Source: Mycobacterium attenuatum (GTDB taxonomy: Bacteria; Actinomycetota; Actinomycetes; Mycobacteriales; Mycobacteriaceae). Taken from it: 64,000 nucleotides of DNA. A model generated the notes under the pieces. It worked only from the letters and a program-made list of their open reading frames with translations. It was not told where the DNA came from and did not search any database. A program made the position numbers and the translations under genes. Below, one piece after another: positions 1 to 7,979 of this stretch; position 1 is the stretch's first letter, and the number at the start of each line of letters is the position of its first letter. The stretch is from contig NZ_UPHT01000004.1 of NCBI RefSeq assembly GCF_900566085.1, positions 1 through 64,000 of the forward strand, given 5' to 3'.

Positions 1-341
1 CGCCGGCGGTCGGCGTCGCCGCGCCGGCCGCGGCCATTCCCGCGGGCGCGACACGCCGAACCCGCCGTCGAAGCAAGGCGCCGGAGCCGCAGCGTCAGTA
101 TGGCGACGAGTTAATGGATCTGGATGGTGAGGCCGACCGCGACCCGGTTGATGACGCCGCAGATCTGCGTGCCGCCGCATCGAGCCGCGGGGCCGGTGAG
201 ATCGGCTTCGGCGGCACCGCGGTCAAGGGCAATGCCGACGCGACTGGATTGACCACGCTGTCGGCTGGCTTCGACCGCGGTCCGACCACCCCGATGCTGC
301 CGGGCACCTGGGACCCCCACGGGTCAGCCGCGCGCACCTAG
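1..341 (+). CDS. PPE family protein, C-terminal fragment (cut by window edge)
   Basis: The frame is open from the left edge to the TAG at 339-341, so only the last 112 residues are visible. The fragment has an Ala/Pro-rich stretch, a basic run (RRTRRRSK), a YGDELMDLD-type stretch, and ends with GFGGTAVKGNADATGLTTL and a PMLPGTW motif. That order is typical of the C-terminal end of mycobacterial PPE proteins, which are cell-surface or type VII (ESX) secreted proteins. The conserved N-terminal PPE domain lies outside the window, so the subfamily cannot be given. The ATG at 114 is internal. Family assignment is from recognition of the C-terminal pattern only. Confidence 0.72.
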   Translation, partial: PAVGVAAPAAAIPAGATRRTRRRSKAPEPQRQYGDELMDLDGEADRDPVDDAADLRAAASSRGAGEIGFGGTAVKGNADATGLTTLSAGFDRGPTTPMLPGTWDPHGSAART

Positions 342-348
342 ACCTCAC

Positions 349-648
349 CTAGACCGGGTCGGTGATGTCGGCGTATTCCGGGTGCTTCTTGAGCACGGTG
401 ACGACCATTGAGCAGACCGGGACGATGCGCTTGCCGTCGGCTCGCGCCCGTTCCAGGGCCTGCTCGACGAGCAGAGTCGCCAGCCCACGTCCACCGAACC
501 TGGGGTCGACTTCGGTGTGGTCGAAGACGCGCTGGTTGCCGCGGTCGAGGTAGGTGGCGAAGCCGACCGTCTTACCCTCGACCGCGATCGTGTACCGGCC
601 CTCCTCCGCGGTGATCGTGGCTTCTGCGCCGGTGTTGTCGGCAGTCAT
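349..648 (-). CDS. GNAT-like N-acetyltransferase (YidJ/GCN5-like short type)
   Basis: A 99-residue protein of the short, single-domain GNAT type. The acetyl-CoA-binding region is visible as VDPRFGGRGLATLLVEQAL, followed by the KRIVPVCSMVVTVLKKHPEY segment seen in the YidJ/YjdJ-like group. The substrate is unknown. The start at 648 is chosen because a GGAGGG ribosome-binding site lies just upstream; the same frame runs further upstream inside the pirin gene but without a good start. Its ATG overlaps the TGA of the upstream pirin gene by four bases, so the two are probably translationally coupled. Confidence 0.8.
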   Translation of the reverse strand: MTADNTGAEATITAEEGRYTIAVEGKTVGFATYLDRGNQRVFDHTEVDPRFGGRGLATLLVEQALERARADGKRIVPVCSMVVTVLKKHPEYADITDPV

Positions 649-1622
649 CCGGTTTCCCTCCGGTCGGATATCGGTCTGGGAAGCAGGCGGGTGTTCGGCA
701 GTGGCGGGGCGGGTAGCCGAGGGACCCGGCCCTGGTATCCGCGGACGGCGCCGAATCGTTCGTCGCCGTCGAGCCACAACTGCCGATAGGTGACGATCTC
801 GTCGTGGCTGCGCCCGACGAAGTTCCACCACATCACCAATTCCTCGGTGAACGGCGTGCCGCCGAGCAGTAGCACGCGGCCGGGTCGTGGCCCGGCGTTG
901 CGCAGGCGCAGGTTGGTGCCACCCGGACCTTGATAGCCCAGGTCGCCGACCGTAAGAGCGGTGCCACCCAGCTCTATGTCACCGACGTCGCAGAGCACCC
1001 CGTGCTCGAACGCCGGGTCGACGTCGAGGTCCAGCGCGGCGTGGGGTTCCAGATCGATTTGGGCGCCGACCAGTGCGGTGAATGTCTCTACCGGCGACCG
1101 GCTGTCAGCGAGCTCGCCGAGAAACACCCGCACCGCCGCACCCGGCAGCCACACCGGTGCGGGCGCGTAGTGCGCGAAATCTCGCCCGGTGTGACGAGCG
1201 GAGTCGGGAAGCGCCACCCACAATTGGGCGCCGTGCAGCACACCGGATCCGACGGAGACTTCGGAGTGGCAGATGCCCGCGCCTGCCGTCATCAGATTCA
1301 GTTGGCCGGGCCGCACCCGCGCGTGCACCCCGGCGCTGTCGCGGTGCTCCACGTCCCCGCTGAACAACCAGCTCACCGTTTGCAATCCGGTATGCGGATG
1401 GGGTGCGACGTCCATGCGCGCGGCGGGTCCGGACACCGGACCGTAATGGTCGACAAAGCACCACGCGCCGATCAGCGAGCGCTGCCGCTGCGGAAGCGTG
1501 CGCTGCACCCGGATCGCCCGGGGGCCGCCTAGCGGAACCTCGCGCGGACGCAGCACCTCGATACCCGCAATCTGCGAAGCACTGCAGGCGAATTCAGCAG
1601 GCGTGGTTTCGAGGTTGCTCAT
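645..1622 (-). CDS. Pirin family protein
   Basis: A 325-residue two-cupin protein. The N-terminal cupin carries the pirin metal-site signature: HPHTG near residue 76 and a later GAGICHSE segment supplying the remaining His/Glu ligands. The C-terminal half is the pirin_C cupin. Bacterial pirins are iron-dependent and have been described as quercetinases or redox-sensing modulators; which applies here cannot be read from sequence. The ATG at 1622 has AAGGGGA upstream. It overlaps the downstream acetyltransferase by four bases. The acyl-CoA dehydrogenase upstream on the same strand is about 50 bp away and may share a transcript. Confidence 0.9.
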   Translation of the reverse strand: MSNLETTPAEFACSASQIAGIEVLRPREVPLGGPRAIRVQRTLPQRQRSLIGAWCFVDHYGPVSGPAARMDVAPHPHTGLQTVSWLFSGDVEHRDSAGVHARVRPGQLNLMTAGAGICHSEVSVGSGVLHGAQLWVALPDSARHTGRDFAHYAPAPVWLPGAAVRVFLGELADSRSPVETFTALVGAQIDLEPHAALDLDVDPAFEHGVLCDVGDIELGGTALTVGDLGYQGPGGTNLRLRNAGPRPGRVLLLGGTPFTEELVMWWNFVGRSHDEIVTYRQLWLDGDERFGAVRGYQGRVPRLPAPPLPNTRLLPRPISDRRETG

Positions 1623-1674
1623 CGGTCCCCTTGATCGTGCGCTGTCCGGTCCGATACCGCGACCCTACGCCGGC

Positions 1675-3057
1675 TCACCTGCCCGGCGGCCGCAGCACCT
1701 TCATGGCCGCCCGCATCACCGGCTCGGGGACCCGGTCTTGCATCGACAGCGCGGCGTCGGCGGCCCGGGACCTCAGGGGGGTGCCCCGGCCGAAGATCCG
1801 GTTCAGCGGTCCGCCGGACGGCTCCAGCACCACATGCAACGGCGGAGTGCCCGCGGCAGCGCCTAGCGCATTCGAGATGACCATCCGCTGGATTTCGCTG
1901 GTGCCTTCAAAGATCGTGTACAGCTTGGCATCTCGGTACCACTTCTCGACCGGATGATCGGTGATGTAGCCCCAGCCGCCCATGGTTTGAATGGCGCGTT
2001 CGGTGGCCTTGACGGCGACCTCGCTGGCCGCAAGCTTGGACATCGAGCCTTCGCCGCGTTCGAAAGGTACGCCGTTGGCGGCCATCCAGGAGGCGCGCCA
2101 CGTCAATAGCCGCGCGGCGTCGATCTGAGTTGCCAAGTCCGCCAACGGAAACGCTATGCCCTGGTTATCGATGATGGGTCCGCCGAACGCTTCCCGCTCG
2201 GTGGCATACGCCGTCGCATATTCCAAAGCCGCGCGGGCGATCCCGATCGCCTGTGCGGCGACCATCGGCCGCGTCTGCTCGAAAGTGCCCAATGTTGCCG
2301 AACCCGAGCGTTTCCCGCCCGCCACGACTTCGCGCGCTTTGGCAAGTTTGCGCTCCAACTTTTCCTGCCCGCCAAGCAGATTGGCGCCTGGGACCCGGAC
2401 GCCGTTGAATCGTAACTCGGCGGTGTGCGAAGCCCGGCAACCCAGCTTGTCGAGCTTTCGCACCAATTCCAGCCCGGGTGTGCCGCCCGCAACCACGAAG
2501 AGCGCCTGACCCCGGTGACCAAGTTCCTCGTCGACGACGGCGTTGACCACATGCACGTTGGCGATGCCGCCGTTGCCGATCCACATCTTGTGGCCGTCAA
2601 TGACCCAGTCGTCGCCATCGCGGCGGGCGCGGGTGCGCAGGTTGCGGACGTCGCTGCCGCCTTCGGGTTCTGATATCGCCAGCGCGGCGAGTTTGATATC
2701 ACCCGGCGTGCCGAAACATTCCGGCGCCCACCGCAGCATCTGCTCTGGCGAGGCGGCCTGACCGATGGCCGACAGTGCCAGTGCGGGCATGACGATAGCC
2801 AGGCCGATTCCGGCGCAGCCCCAAAACAGCTCCTCCATGAACATCGGCAGCGACAGGCCCGTCGGGTCGCCGATCAAGTCGCGGTAGAACAGCGGGCTGT
2901 AGAAGCCGCGCTTGGCGGCTTCCTCGAGCACCGGCCAGGGGAACTCCTGGCGCTGGTCGTAGTCCAACGCGACCGGGCGGATCACCTCGTTGGCGAACTC
3001 ATGGGTGCGCCGGGCCAGATCGTGTTGTGCCGCGGTGGGTGTCAGGTCGAACGTCAT
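1675..3057 (-). CDS. Acyl-CoA dehydrogenase (FadE family)
   Basis: A 460-residue flavoprotein that would oxidise an acyl-CoA to the enoyl-CoA using FAD. The three-part fold is recognisable: helical N-terminus, central beta domain (ALAISEPEGGSDVRNL, DGHKMWIGNGG) and C-terminal helical domain ending in GGWGYITDHPVEKWYRD and FEGTSEIQ, the segment that commonly carries the catalytic glutamate. The tail of about 50 residues beyond the usual end is slightly longer than in short-chain family members. The chain-length preference is not readable. It sits alone upstream of the pirin gene; no electron-transfer or hydratase partner lies beside it. Confidence 0.93.
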   Translation of the reverse strand: MTFDLTPTAAQHDLARRTHEFANEVIRPVALDYDQRQEFPWPVLEEAAKRGFYSPLFYRDLIGDPTGLSLPMFMEELFWGCAGIGLAIVMPALALSAIGQAASPEQMLRWAPECFGTPGDIKLAALAISEPEGGSDVRNLRTRARRDGDDWVIDGHKMWIGNGGIANVHVVNAVVDEELGHRGQALFVVAGGTPGLELVRKLDKLGCRASHTAELRFNGVRVPGANLLGGQEKLERKLAKAREVVAGGKRSGSATLGTFEQTRPMVAAQAIGIARAALEYATAYATEREAFGGPIIDNQGIAFPLADLATQIDAARLLTWRASWMAANGVPFERGEGSMSKLAASEVAVKATERAIQTMGGWGYITDHPVEKWYRDAKLYTIFEGTSEIQRMVISNALGAAAGTPPLHVVLEPSGGPLNRIFGRGTPLRSRAADAALSMQDRVPEPVMRAAMKVLRPPGR

Positions 3058-3140
3058 GGGGCGCCCTCGGAGTCGATCATCTCGGTTACCCGGATCTACC
3101 CCGAAAGCCGACTCAGCAAACTGACCGCCGTCGTCGTGCG

Positions 3141-3605
3141 TTACGCCGCGGAGCGGGGCCCGACATGTGCCGACGGCAGGTGCACTACGAGTGCGGTCAC
3201 CGGCGTGGCGTCGTGTTCGCTGCGCGCCAGCAGATCAGCGTTTTCCGGGAGCTGCCGGGCATTGATCTCACCGGCGGCGATCCGCCGCAACACCTCGTGA
3301 GCCTGAGCAAGTTGCGCCCGCTTGCGGTATTGGCCGCCGGGAAGCTTGACGCCGGCCCATACGCCGTACTCCTCGCGATACTTGACCGCCCGTTGTGCGC
3401 ATAGCCGCTGCTGCGCCAGCGGGCACCGGCGCAGGCACTGAATCCGGGCTTCGGTGGCCGACCGCTCGTAGGCGCGGGCCTTTGCCGCGCCGTCGCCGGC
3501 GTCGTCGTCGGGGTAGCCGAACCACAGTTCCGGGTTGGCGGTGCACGGGCTGGCCATGTGCTTGGTCGGGTACCTAGCGATGTCTACAGCGATGTCGTTA
3601 GCCAT
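3141..3605 (-). CDS. whiB5: WhiB-family iron-sulfur regulator WhiB5
   Basis: A 154-residue WhiB-like protein. Four cysteines fit the [4Fe-4S] ligands: C21, C57, C61 and C69, so the central pair is C-x3-C, the spacing known for WhiB5 rather than the C-x2-C of other WhiBs. A GVWAGVKLPG turn follows, then a basic region (QYRKRAQ) suited to DNA or sigma-factor contact. WhiB5 in M. tuberculosis is linked to virulence and reactivation. Position next to a divergent Rv0023-like regulator matches the M. tuberculosis order. An internal ATG at codon 17 is an alternative start that would still keep all four cysteines. Confidence 0.93.
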   Translation of the reverse strand: MANDIAVDIARYPTKHMASPCTANPELWFGYPDDDAGDGAAKARAYERSATEARIQCLRRCPLAQQRLCAQRAVKYREEYGVWAGVKLPGGQYRKRAQLAQAHEVLRRIAAGEINARQLPENADLLARSEHDATPVTALVVHLPSAHVGPRSAA

Positions 3606-3623
3606 GTCTGAGTCTCCTTATCC

Positions 3624-3705
3624 GACGAAACGTAGGCAAAAGCGTATACACAATGCGGGCCGCCCCGCAAGCGAAACGTGACAAAAACGTATATAGAAGC
3701 GTATG
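3624..3705. promoter_or_regulatory. Helically phased AAACGT/AAGCGTAT repeats between whiB5 and the Rv0023-like gene
   Basis: Five copies of a short motif ending in CGT lie in the divergent promoter: CGT starts at 3631, 3643, 3677, 3688 and 3700. Each is preceded by A/G-rich bases (GAAA, AAAAG, GAAA, AAAAA, AGAAG), and three continue as GTAT. Spacings are 12, 34, 11 and 12 bases, so all copies lie on nearly one face of the helix. An operator for the adjacent XRE-type regulator or for WhiB5 is an inference from position and phasing. Confidence 0.5.
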
Positions 3706-3747
3706 TGGTCGGTGGTGTGTACTATCCGGCTATGGCCGGAGCCTGCG

Positions 3748-4545
3748 GTGAGCCGTGAATCGGCCGGCGCGGCCATCCGTGCATTGCGCGAGTCGCGCGA
3801 TTGGTCGCTGGCTGAGCTGGCCGCCGCCACGGGCGTGAGCATCATGGGCCTCAGCTATTTGGAGCGTGGCGCTCGTAAGCCACACAAAGGCACAGTTCAG
3901 AAGGTCGAAAACGGCCTCGGTCTGCCGCCCGGCACCTATTCTCGGCTGCTGGTCGCCGCCGACCCCGATGCCGAGCTCGCGCGGCTTATGGCCGCGCAGC
4001 CACCGGCGGCAACCTCGCCGCGACGGGCCGGCGCCGTGGTGGTCGATCGTCACAGTGACACCGATGTGCTCGAGGGCTACGCCGAAGCCCAGCTCGACAC
4101 CCTCAGATCCGTCATCGATAGACTGCCGGCGACAACATCAAATGAATACGAGACGTATATTCTGTCCGTGGTCGCGCAATGCGTGAAGGCGGAAATGCTG
4201 GCAGCAAGCTCCTGGCGGGTGGCTGTCAATGCCGGTTCGGAATCCAGCGGCCGGCTCATGCAACATCTGCAGGCGCTCGAGGCAATGCGCAGCACGCTAC
4301 TGGAGCGGATGTCGACCAGCTTGAGCGCGCGATTCGATCGGGCATGTGCGCGCTCACCCCTGCCGGAAGCCGTCATCGCCGCGCTGATCGGAGTGAGCAT
4401 CGACGAAATGTGGGATATCCGCAATAGGGGAGTCATCCCCGCGGGAGCGCTGCCCCGCGTCCGGGCCTTCGTGGACGCGTCGGCGGCTGACGAGGCGGTG
4501 GAACCCGACCAACCCGACCCAGACGGCGGTGGCCAAGACCCGTGA
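3748..4545 (+). CDS. XRE-family transcriptional regulator (Rv0023 ortholog)
   Basis: A 265-residue regulator. The N-terminal helix-turn-helix is clear (GAAIRALRESRDWSLAEL, then AAATGVSIMGLSYLERG), followed by a long, conserved, mostly helical domain with QCVKAEMLAASSWRVAVNAG. The GTG at 3748 is chosen because it has GGAG upstream and gives the VSRESAGAAIRAL N-terminus of the M. tuberculosis protein; the longer upstream frame is not supported. The stop overlaps the GTG of the next gene, so it heads an operon with the NlpC/P60 gene. It is divergent from whiB5 across a promoter with phased repeats, which suggests autoregulation. A Pro/Asp/Gly-rich tail ends the protein. Confidence 0.88.
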   Translation: MSRESAGAAIRALRESRDWSLAELAAATGVSIMGLSYLERGARKPHKGTVQKVENGLGLPPGTYSRLLVAADPDAELARLMAAQPPAATSPRRAGAVVVDRHSDTDVLEGYAEAQLDTLRSVIDRLPATTSNEYETYILSVVAQCVKAEMLAASSWRVAVNAGSESSGRLMQHLQALEAMRSTLLERMSTSLSARFDRACARSPLPEAVIAALIGVSIDEMWDIRNRGVIPAGALPRVRAFVDASAADEAVEPDQPDPDGGGQDP

Positions 4546-5354
4546 GTCAGACCGAAATCGAGGTGTTGCGCCGCGCCCATCAGCTTTTCGACGGCAGCAG
4601 CCGCCCGCCTGCGCTGGACGCCGGTACCGCATCGTACGAGCAGCTGCTGCGACGCGCCGCGCAGTTCAACAATGCTGTGGTGCAAGGTCGTTACCAGCTC
4701 CGGGTAGATCATGGCCGGGAAGCCCTGCTGGCTGCGGCTCACACCGACGCCGAAGTTGCCGCGGTCATCGCCGACGCCCAACGCGACCGGGAGCGGGCTC
4801 GCCGGTCGACCGGCGACGTCGTCGAGCAGGCGCATGCGGATGCCGCGGTGCTCTCGGCGACGCCACTAGCTCAGCGTGAAGAGATCCGCCGTCGCGTGGC
4901 GCGATTGCGTGCCCAACGAGCACATATCTTGTCAGCCAGCCGACGGGCGCGTCGGCATCGCGCGGCGCTGCGTGCGCTGCGCTACCGGATATCGCATCAC
5001 GGCGGCGGGTCACTGCACGGCCCGGCCGGAATCGCCGTGCGGGCGGCGCTGTCCCGGCTGGGCTGCCCCTATGTGTGGGGCGCAACGGGGCCCGACCGCT
5101 TCGACTGCTCCGGTCTGGTGCAGTGGGCCTACGCGCAGGCGGGTGTTCACCTGGACCGCACGACCTATCAACAGATCCACGACGGGGTTGCGGTGCCGCG
5201 TTCGCAGGTGCGGCCCGGTGATCTCGTCTTCCCGCATCCGGGACACGTGCAAATGGCGATTGGCAACAACCTGGTTGTCGAGGCACCGTACTCGGGCGCT
5301 TTGGTGCGCATCAGTCGGTTGGGCGGCAACGTGCAGATCCGTAGACCACTTTGA
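4542..5354 (+). CDS. NlpC/P60 family peptidoglycan endopeptidase (Rv0024 ortholog)
   Basis: A 270-residue protein with an Arg/Ala-rich, probably helical N-terminal half and a C-terminal NlpC/P60 domain. The catalytic cysteine is in [11 protein letters not shown] and the histidine in [26 protein letters not shown] is the usual lead-in. Such enzymes cut D-Glu/meso-DAP bonds in cell-wall stem peptides. No convincing signal peptide is visible, so export may depend on the ESX-type genes that follow or may not occur. The GTG start overlaps the upstream regulator stop. Rv0024 of M. tuberculosis has the same context. Confidence 0.9.
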   Translation: MSQTEIEVLRRAHQLFDGSSRPPALDAGTASYEQLLRRAAQFNNAVVQGRYQLRVDHGREALLAAAHTDAEVAAVIADAQRDRERARRSTGDVVEQAHADAAVLSATPLAQREEIRRRVARLRAQRAHILSASRRARRHRAALRALRYRISHHGGGSLHGPAGIAVRAALSRLGCPYVWGATGPDRFDCSGLVQWAYAQAGVHLDRTTYQQIHDGVAVPRSQVRPGDLVFPHPGHVQMAIGNNLVVEAPYSGALVRISRLGGNVQIRRPL

Positions 5355-5404
5355 ACGGCCGATTACCGCCCGGCGAGCTCGGGCCGGATGGGAAGGTTGA
5401 ACCC

Positions 5405-5767
5405 ATGTCGGAGCAAGCGGGATCCTCGTTGGATGCCATCGCGGCACGGCAGGCGGCCCTGGGTCGGCATTACGAAGGGATTGCCGAGGCGGATCGCGTG
5501 CTGGCCGAGGCACTGGCCAGCGCGCACACCGCGATGCGGGAGAGTGTTCGCCGGCTGGACACGATTGCGCGCGACATCGAGCGTGCGGTGTCAGGCCAGG
5601 ACGAAGTGGCCGTCGATACTTCGATGGGAGCCCGGGAGTTTCAGAAGTTTCTGCTTACCAAGCAACGCGAGATCGCGGCGATCGTGGCCGACGCCCATGA
5701 GCTGGATCGCAGCAAAAGCGCTGTGCTGGCTCGGCTCCTGGCGCGATATGGCGGGTCCGCGGGTTAG
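5405..5767 (+). CDS. DUF4226 protein (Rv0025 ortholog), ESX-associated
   Basis: A 120-residue, almost wholly helical protein with heptad-like Ala/Leu/Arg spacing and the segment [21 protein letters not shown] very similar segment (GARDFQRFLIGKLRDIREVV) occurs in the next gene, showing that both carry the same DUF4226-type domain and arose by duplication. The start at 5405 has GGGAAGG upstream and gives the length of M. tuberculosis Rv0025. The function is unknown; the neighbouring EspC-like and EspH-like genes make a role around type VII secretion likely. Confidence 0.82.
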   Translation: MSEQAGSSLDAIAARQAALGRHYEGIAEADRVLAEALASAHTAMRESVRRLDTIARDIERAVSGQDEVAVDTSMGAREFQKFLLTKQREIAAIVADAHELDRSKSAVLARLLARYGGSAG

Positions 5768-5787
5768 CCGGCCTCCGCCGACCCGAG

Positions 5788-7080
5788 GTGAATTGTGGGC
5801 ACTCGAGCACCTGGGTACTGTCACGCGGCATGGCAGGGTCGCGGGATCACGTGCAGCGCGTCGAATCTGCATCCCCACCACCGGATGGCGGCCGAGCTGC
5901 CGCCAGTGCTATCGCAGGTGCGGAAGCCGCTCTGGCACAGCAGAATTCAGCAAGCTCGCAACTCGATCTGCAGGTGATTTCGGCGATCCTGAACGCGCAC
6001 CTGACGGCGGTCGACGGTCGAGACGCGCTCGACAAACTTCAGCAGGAGACGGAAGCAGCGGTTCAGACCCGATCGGATCTCGACACGCCGGCCGGAGCCC
6101 GCGACTTTCAGCGGTTCCTGATCGGCAAGCTCAGGGATATCCGTGAAGTTGTCGCCAACGCCAGCCTCGACGACACGTCCAAGGCGGCCCTGATGGCTGC
6201 ATGGACGGCGCTGTACAACGCGTCGAAGGACGCGGGCGGGAGCAGCCCGGCGGCGGCCCCCGCGAGTGTGACCGCTCAGGGTGCCGGCGGGCAGACGGAT
6301 CTGCTGCCCGACGATGCCCTTCTCGATTCACTGTTGTATGACGACCCGGGTCTGCCGGCAGGGGATTCCCCGCCGGCAGGCGGCGGATCCCCGGCACCGC
6401 CGACGACGCCCGGCATGCCCAGCCTTGGCGGCCTGCCGTTGCCGGGATCGCCCAGCGGTACAACCGCGCCGATGCCCGGCCTCGGTTGGAGCTCACCAGG
6501 CGACTTCCCGCTGTCGGGAGCGCGCCGGGGCTCTGAACCAGCATTCGCGGACGGCGACGAACATCAGCTGGGCGCCGACCAAACCGACCACGACACCGAG
6601 GGCCACGGCGAAGACGGTGAAGGCAAGGACGACACCGACCGCACCGAGCCATCGGACAATCCGGAACAGCCACCGGTGGGCCCGACGACCGTCACCCTGC
6701 CTAACGGCGAGCTGGTGACCGCCGCCAACCCGCAACTGGCCGCTGCCATCAAGGCCGCCGCCTATGGAGTGCCTATCCCAGATGCGTTCCAGCAGCAGGG
6801 AATTGACCTCCCGCCGCTGGGCACGAAGGTCGCTGGCCCGCTGGATCCGTCGCGACTCGAACCCGGAGACGTCGGCCGCTTCGTCGACCGATATGTGCTT
6901 GCACTCGGCCGCGGCAAAGCTCTGCTCGATGGTCAGATTCAGCAGGTCTCCAGCATCGCCGGGCCAAGCTTCTTAGGCTGGGAGCACCCGCCCGCATCGG
7001 CGACCACGACCGCGCCGGCCAGGACCGGCGCACCGACACCGACCCGGCCGGCGGCGCCGTCGGCCGCTTCGCAATACTGA
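5788..7080 (+). CDS. DUF4226 protein with acidic Pro/Gly-rich linker (Rv0026 ortholog)
   Basis: A 430-residue protein if the GTG at 5788 is used; an ATG at 5830 would remove 14 residues and is equally possible, because neither has a clear ribosome-binding site. Residues about 30-140 form the helical DUF4226-type domain shared with the upstream gene. A long low-complexity Gly/Pro-rich and then Asp/Glu/His-rich linker follows, with a conserved C-terminal region (TVTLPNGELVTAANPQLAAA, then DAFQQQGIDLPPLG). The design resembles ESX-1-associated Esp proteins such as EspB/EspE. No catalytic motif is visible. Confidence 0.78.
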   Translation: MNCGHSSTWVLSRGMAGSRDHVQRVESASPPPDGGRAAASAIAGAEAALAQQNSASSQLDLQVISAILNAHLTAVDGRDALDKLQQETEAAVQTRSDLDTPAGARDFQRFLIGKLRDIREVVANASLDDTSKAALMAAWTALYNASKDAGGSSPAAAPASVTAQGAGGQTDLLPDDALLDSLLYDDPGLPAGDSPPAGGGSPAPPTTPGMPSLGGLPLPGSPSGTTAPMPGLGWSSPGDFPLSGARRGSEPAFADGDEHQLGADQTDHDTEGHGEDGEGKDDTDRTEPSDNPEQPPVGPTTVTLPNGELVTAANPQLAAAIKAAAYGVPIPDAFQQQGIDLPPLGTKVAGPLDPSRLEPGDVGRFVDRYVLALGRGKALLDGQIQQVSSIAGPSFLGWEHPPASATTTAPARTGAPTPTRPAAPSAASQY

Positions 7081-7119
7081 CCCCGCCGGCCTCATCGCTG
7101 GCCACAAAAGGAGACGCGG

Positions 7120-7437
7120 ATGGCAGATCAAATCCATGTGGTGCCGGCGCACTTACGTGAAGCCGCTGCCCGTCACCAGCAGACCTCCGAGTACCTGCGT
7201 ACGGTGCCGTCGTCACATGAGGCGATCCTGGAGAGTCTGGAATCACTCGGACCGATTTTTGGTGAACTTCGCGGCGCCGGCCGGGAACTGCTCGAGTTGC
7301 GCCGCCAGTGCTACGAGCAGCAAGCCGATGACCATGCCGACATTGCGCAGAGCCTGAAGACCTCGGCGGCCATGTGGGAACAGCACGAACACAGCGCGGC
7401 GAGCGACTTCAGCAGCGTCTTCGACACCGACCGATGA
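7120..7437 (+). CDS. EspC-like (DUF2580) ESX secretion-associated protein (Rv0027 ortholog)
   Basis: A 105-residue helical-hairpin protein of the EspC/DUF2580 class, which resembles WXG100 proteins in size and fold. It opens with ADQIHVVPAHLREAAARHQ, typical for the family, and the second helix ends in MWEQHEHSAASDF. AAAGGAGA lies just upstream of the ATG. EspC-like proteins are secreted by ESX systems with EspA-like partners; here the likely partners are the adjacent DUF4226 proteins. No ESX core ATPase or membrane gene lies in this window. Confidence 0.85.
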   Translation: MADQIHVVPAHLREAAARHQQTSEYLRTVPSSHEAILESLESLGPIFGELRGAGRELLELRRQCYEQQADDHADIAQSLKTSAAMWEQHEHSAASDFSSVFDTDR

Positions 7438-7444
7438 CAGGTCG

Positions 7445-7750
7445 ATGACCGACGCCAATCCTGCCTTCGATACCGTGCACCCCAGCGGCCACATCCTGGT
7501 CCGCTCCTGCCGCGGCGGGTGCCTGCACAGCGTGGCGCTGAGCGAGGGCGCGATGGATACCGACGCGGAGACGCTGGCCGAGGGCATCGTGCTCACCGCC
7601 GATGTCTCCTGTCTGAAGGCGTTACTGGAGGTCCGTGATGAGATCATCGCGGCCGGTCATACGCCGTCGGCTGGTGTACCGACAAATCAGGATCTTGACT
7701 CTGCGATCGAGAAGCTACTGGCGCATCAACTGCGGCGCCGCCGCCGCTGA
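7445..7750 (+). CDS. EspH-like DUF2694 protein (Rv0028 ortholog)
   Basis: A 101-residue protein with TVHPSGHILVRSCRGGCLHSVALS followed by a helix around LAEGIVLTADVSCLKALLEVRDEI and an Arg-only tail (RRRRR). This matches the DUF2694 family, which includes EspH-type ESX-1 accessory proteins and M. tuberculosis Rv0028. It starts seven bases after the EspC-like gene and is surely cotranscribed with it. Three cysteines are present in the N-terminal half. Its molecular role is not established. Confidence 0.82.
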   Translation: MTDANPAFDTVHPSGHILVRSCRGGCLHSVALSEGAMDTDAETLAEGIVLTADVSCLKALLEVRDEIIAAGHTPSAGVPTNQDLDSAIEKLLAHQLRRRRR

Positions 7751-7756
7751 GGAGCT

Positions 7757-7900
7757 CTAGCGCATCCAGGTCTTGGCGGTGTCGGGATCCGGCGCGATGT
7801 CGGTGGGCGGCTCAATAGGGTTGGCGCCAAACAATTCTCGCGCGCGGCGTAACAAGACACGAACCTCGTCGAGTTGCTGCTGCAGCGCAGAATCGGCCAT
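7757..7900 (-). CDS. Possible small protein, 47 residues, antisense between the Rv0028- and Rv0029-like genes
   Basis: A complete ATG-to-TAG frame on the opposite strand fills most of the gap between two same-strand ESX-associated genes. It reads MADSALQQQLDEVRVLLRRA, then RELFGANPIEPPTDI, then APDPDTAKTWMR. The first half is a plausible amphipathic helix and the second an Asp/Pro-rich tail. It does not overlap either neighbour. No strong ribosome-binding site is seen. Reading-frame integrity and fit to the gap are the only evidence; conservation was not tested. Confidence 0.45.
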   Translation of the reverse strand: MADSALQQQLDEVRVLLRRARELFGANPIEPPTDIAPDPDTAKTWMR

Positions 7901-7979
7901 GGCTTTACGCTACCCAGACCAAGAGGACGGCACAATTCACCATCTGCTGCGGCTCTAGCAGCCCCGGTACGCTTAGCCG

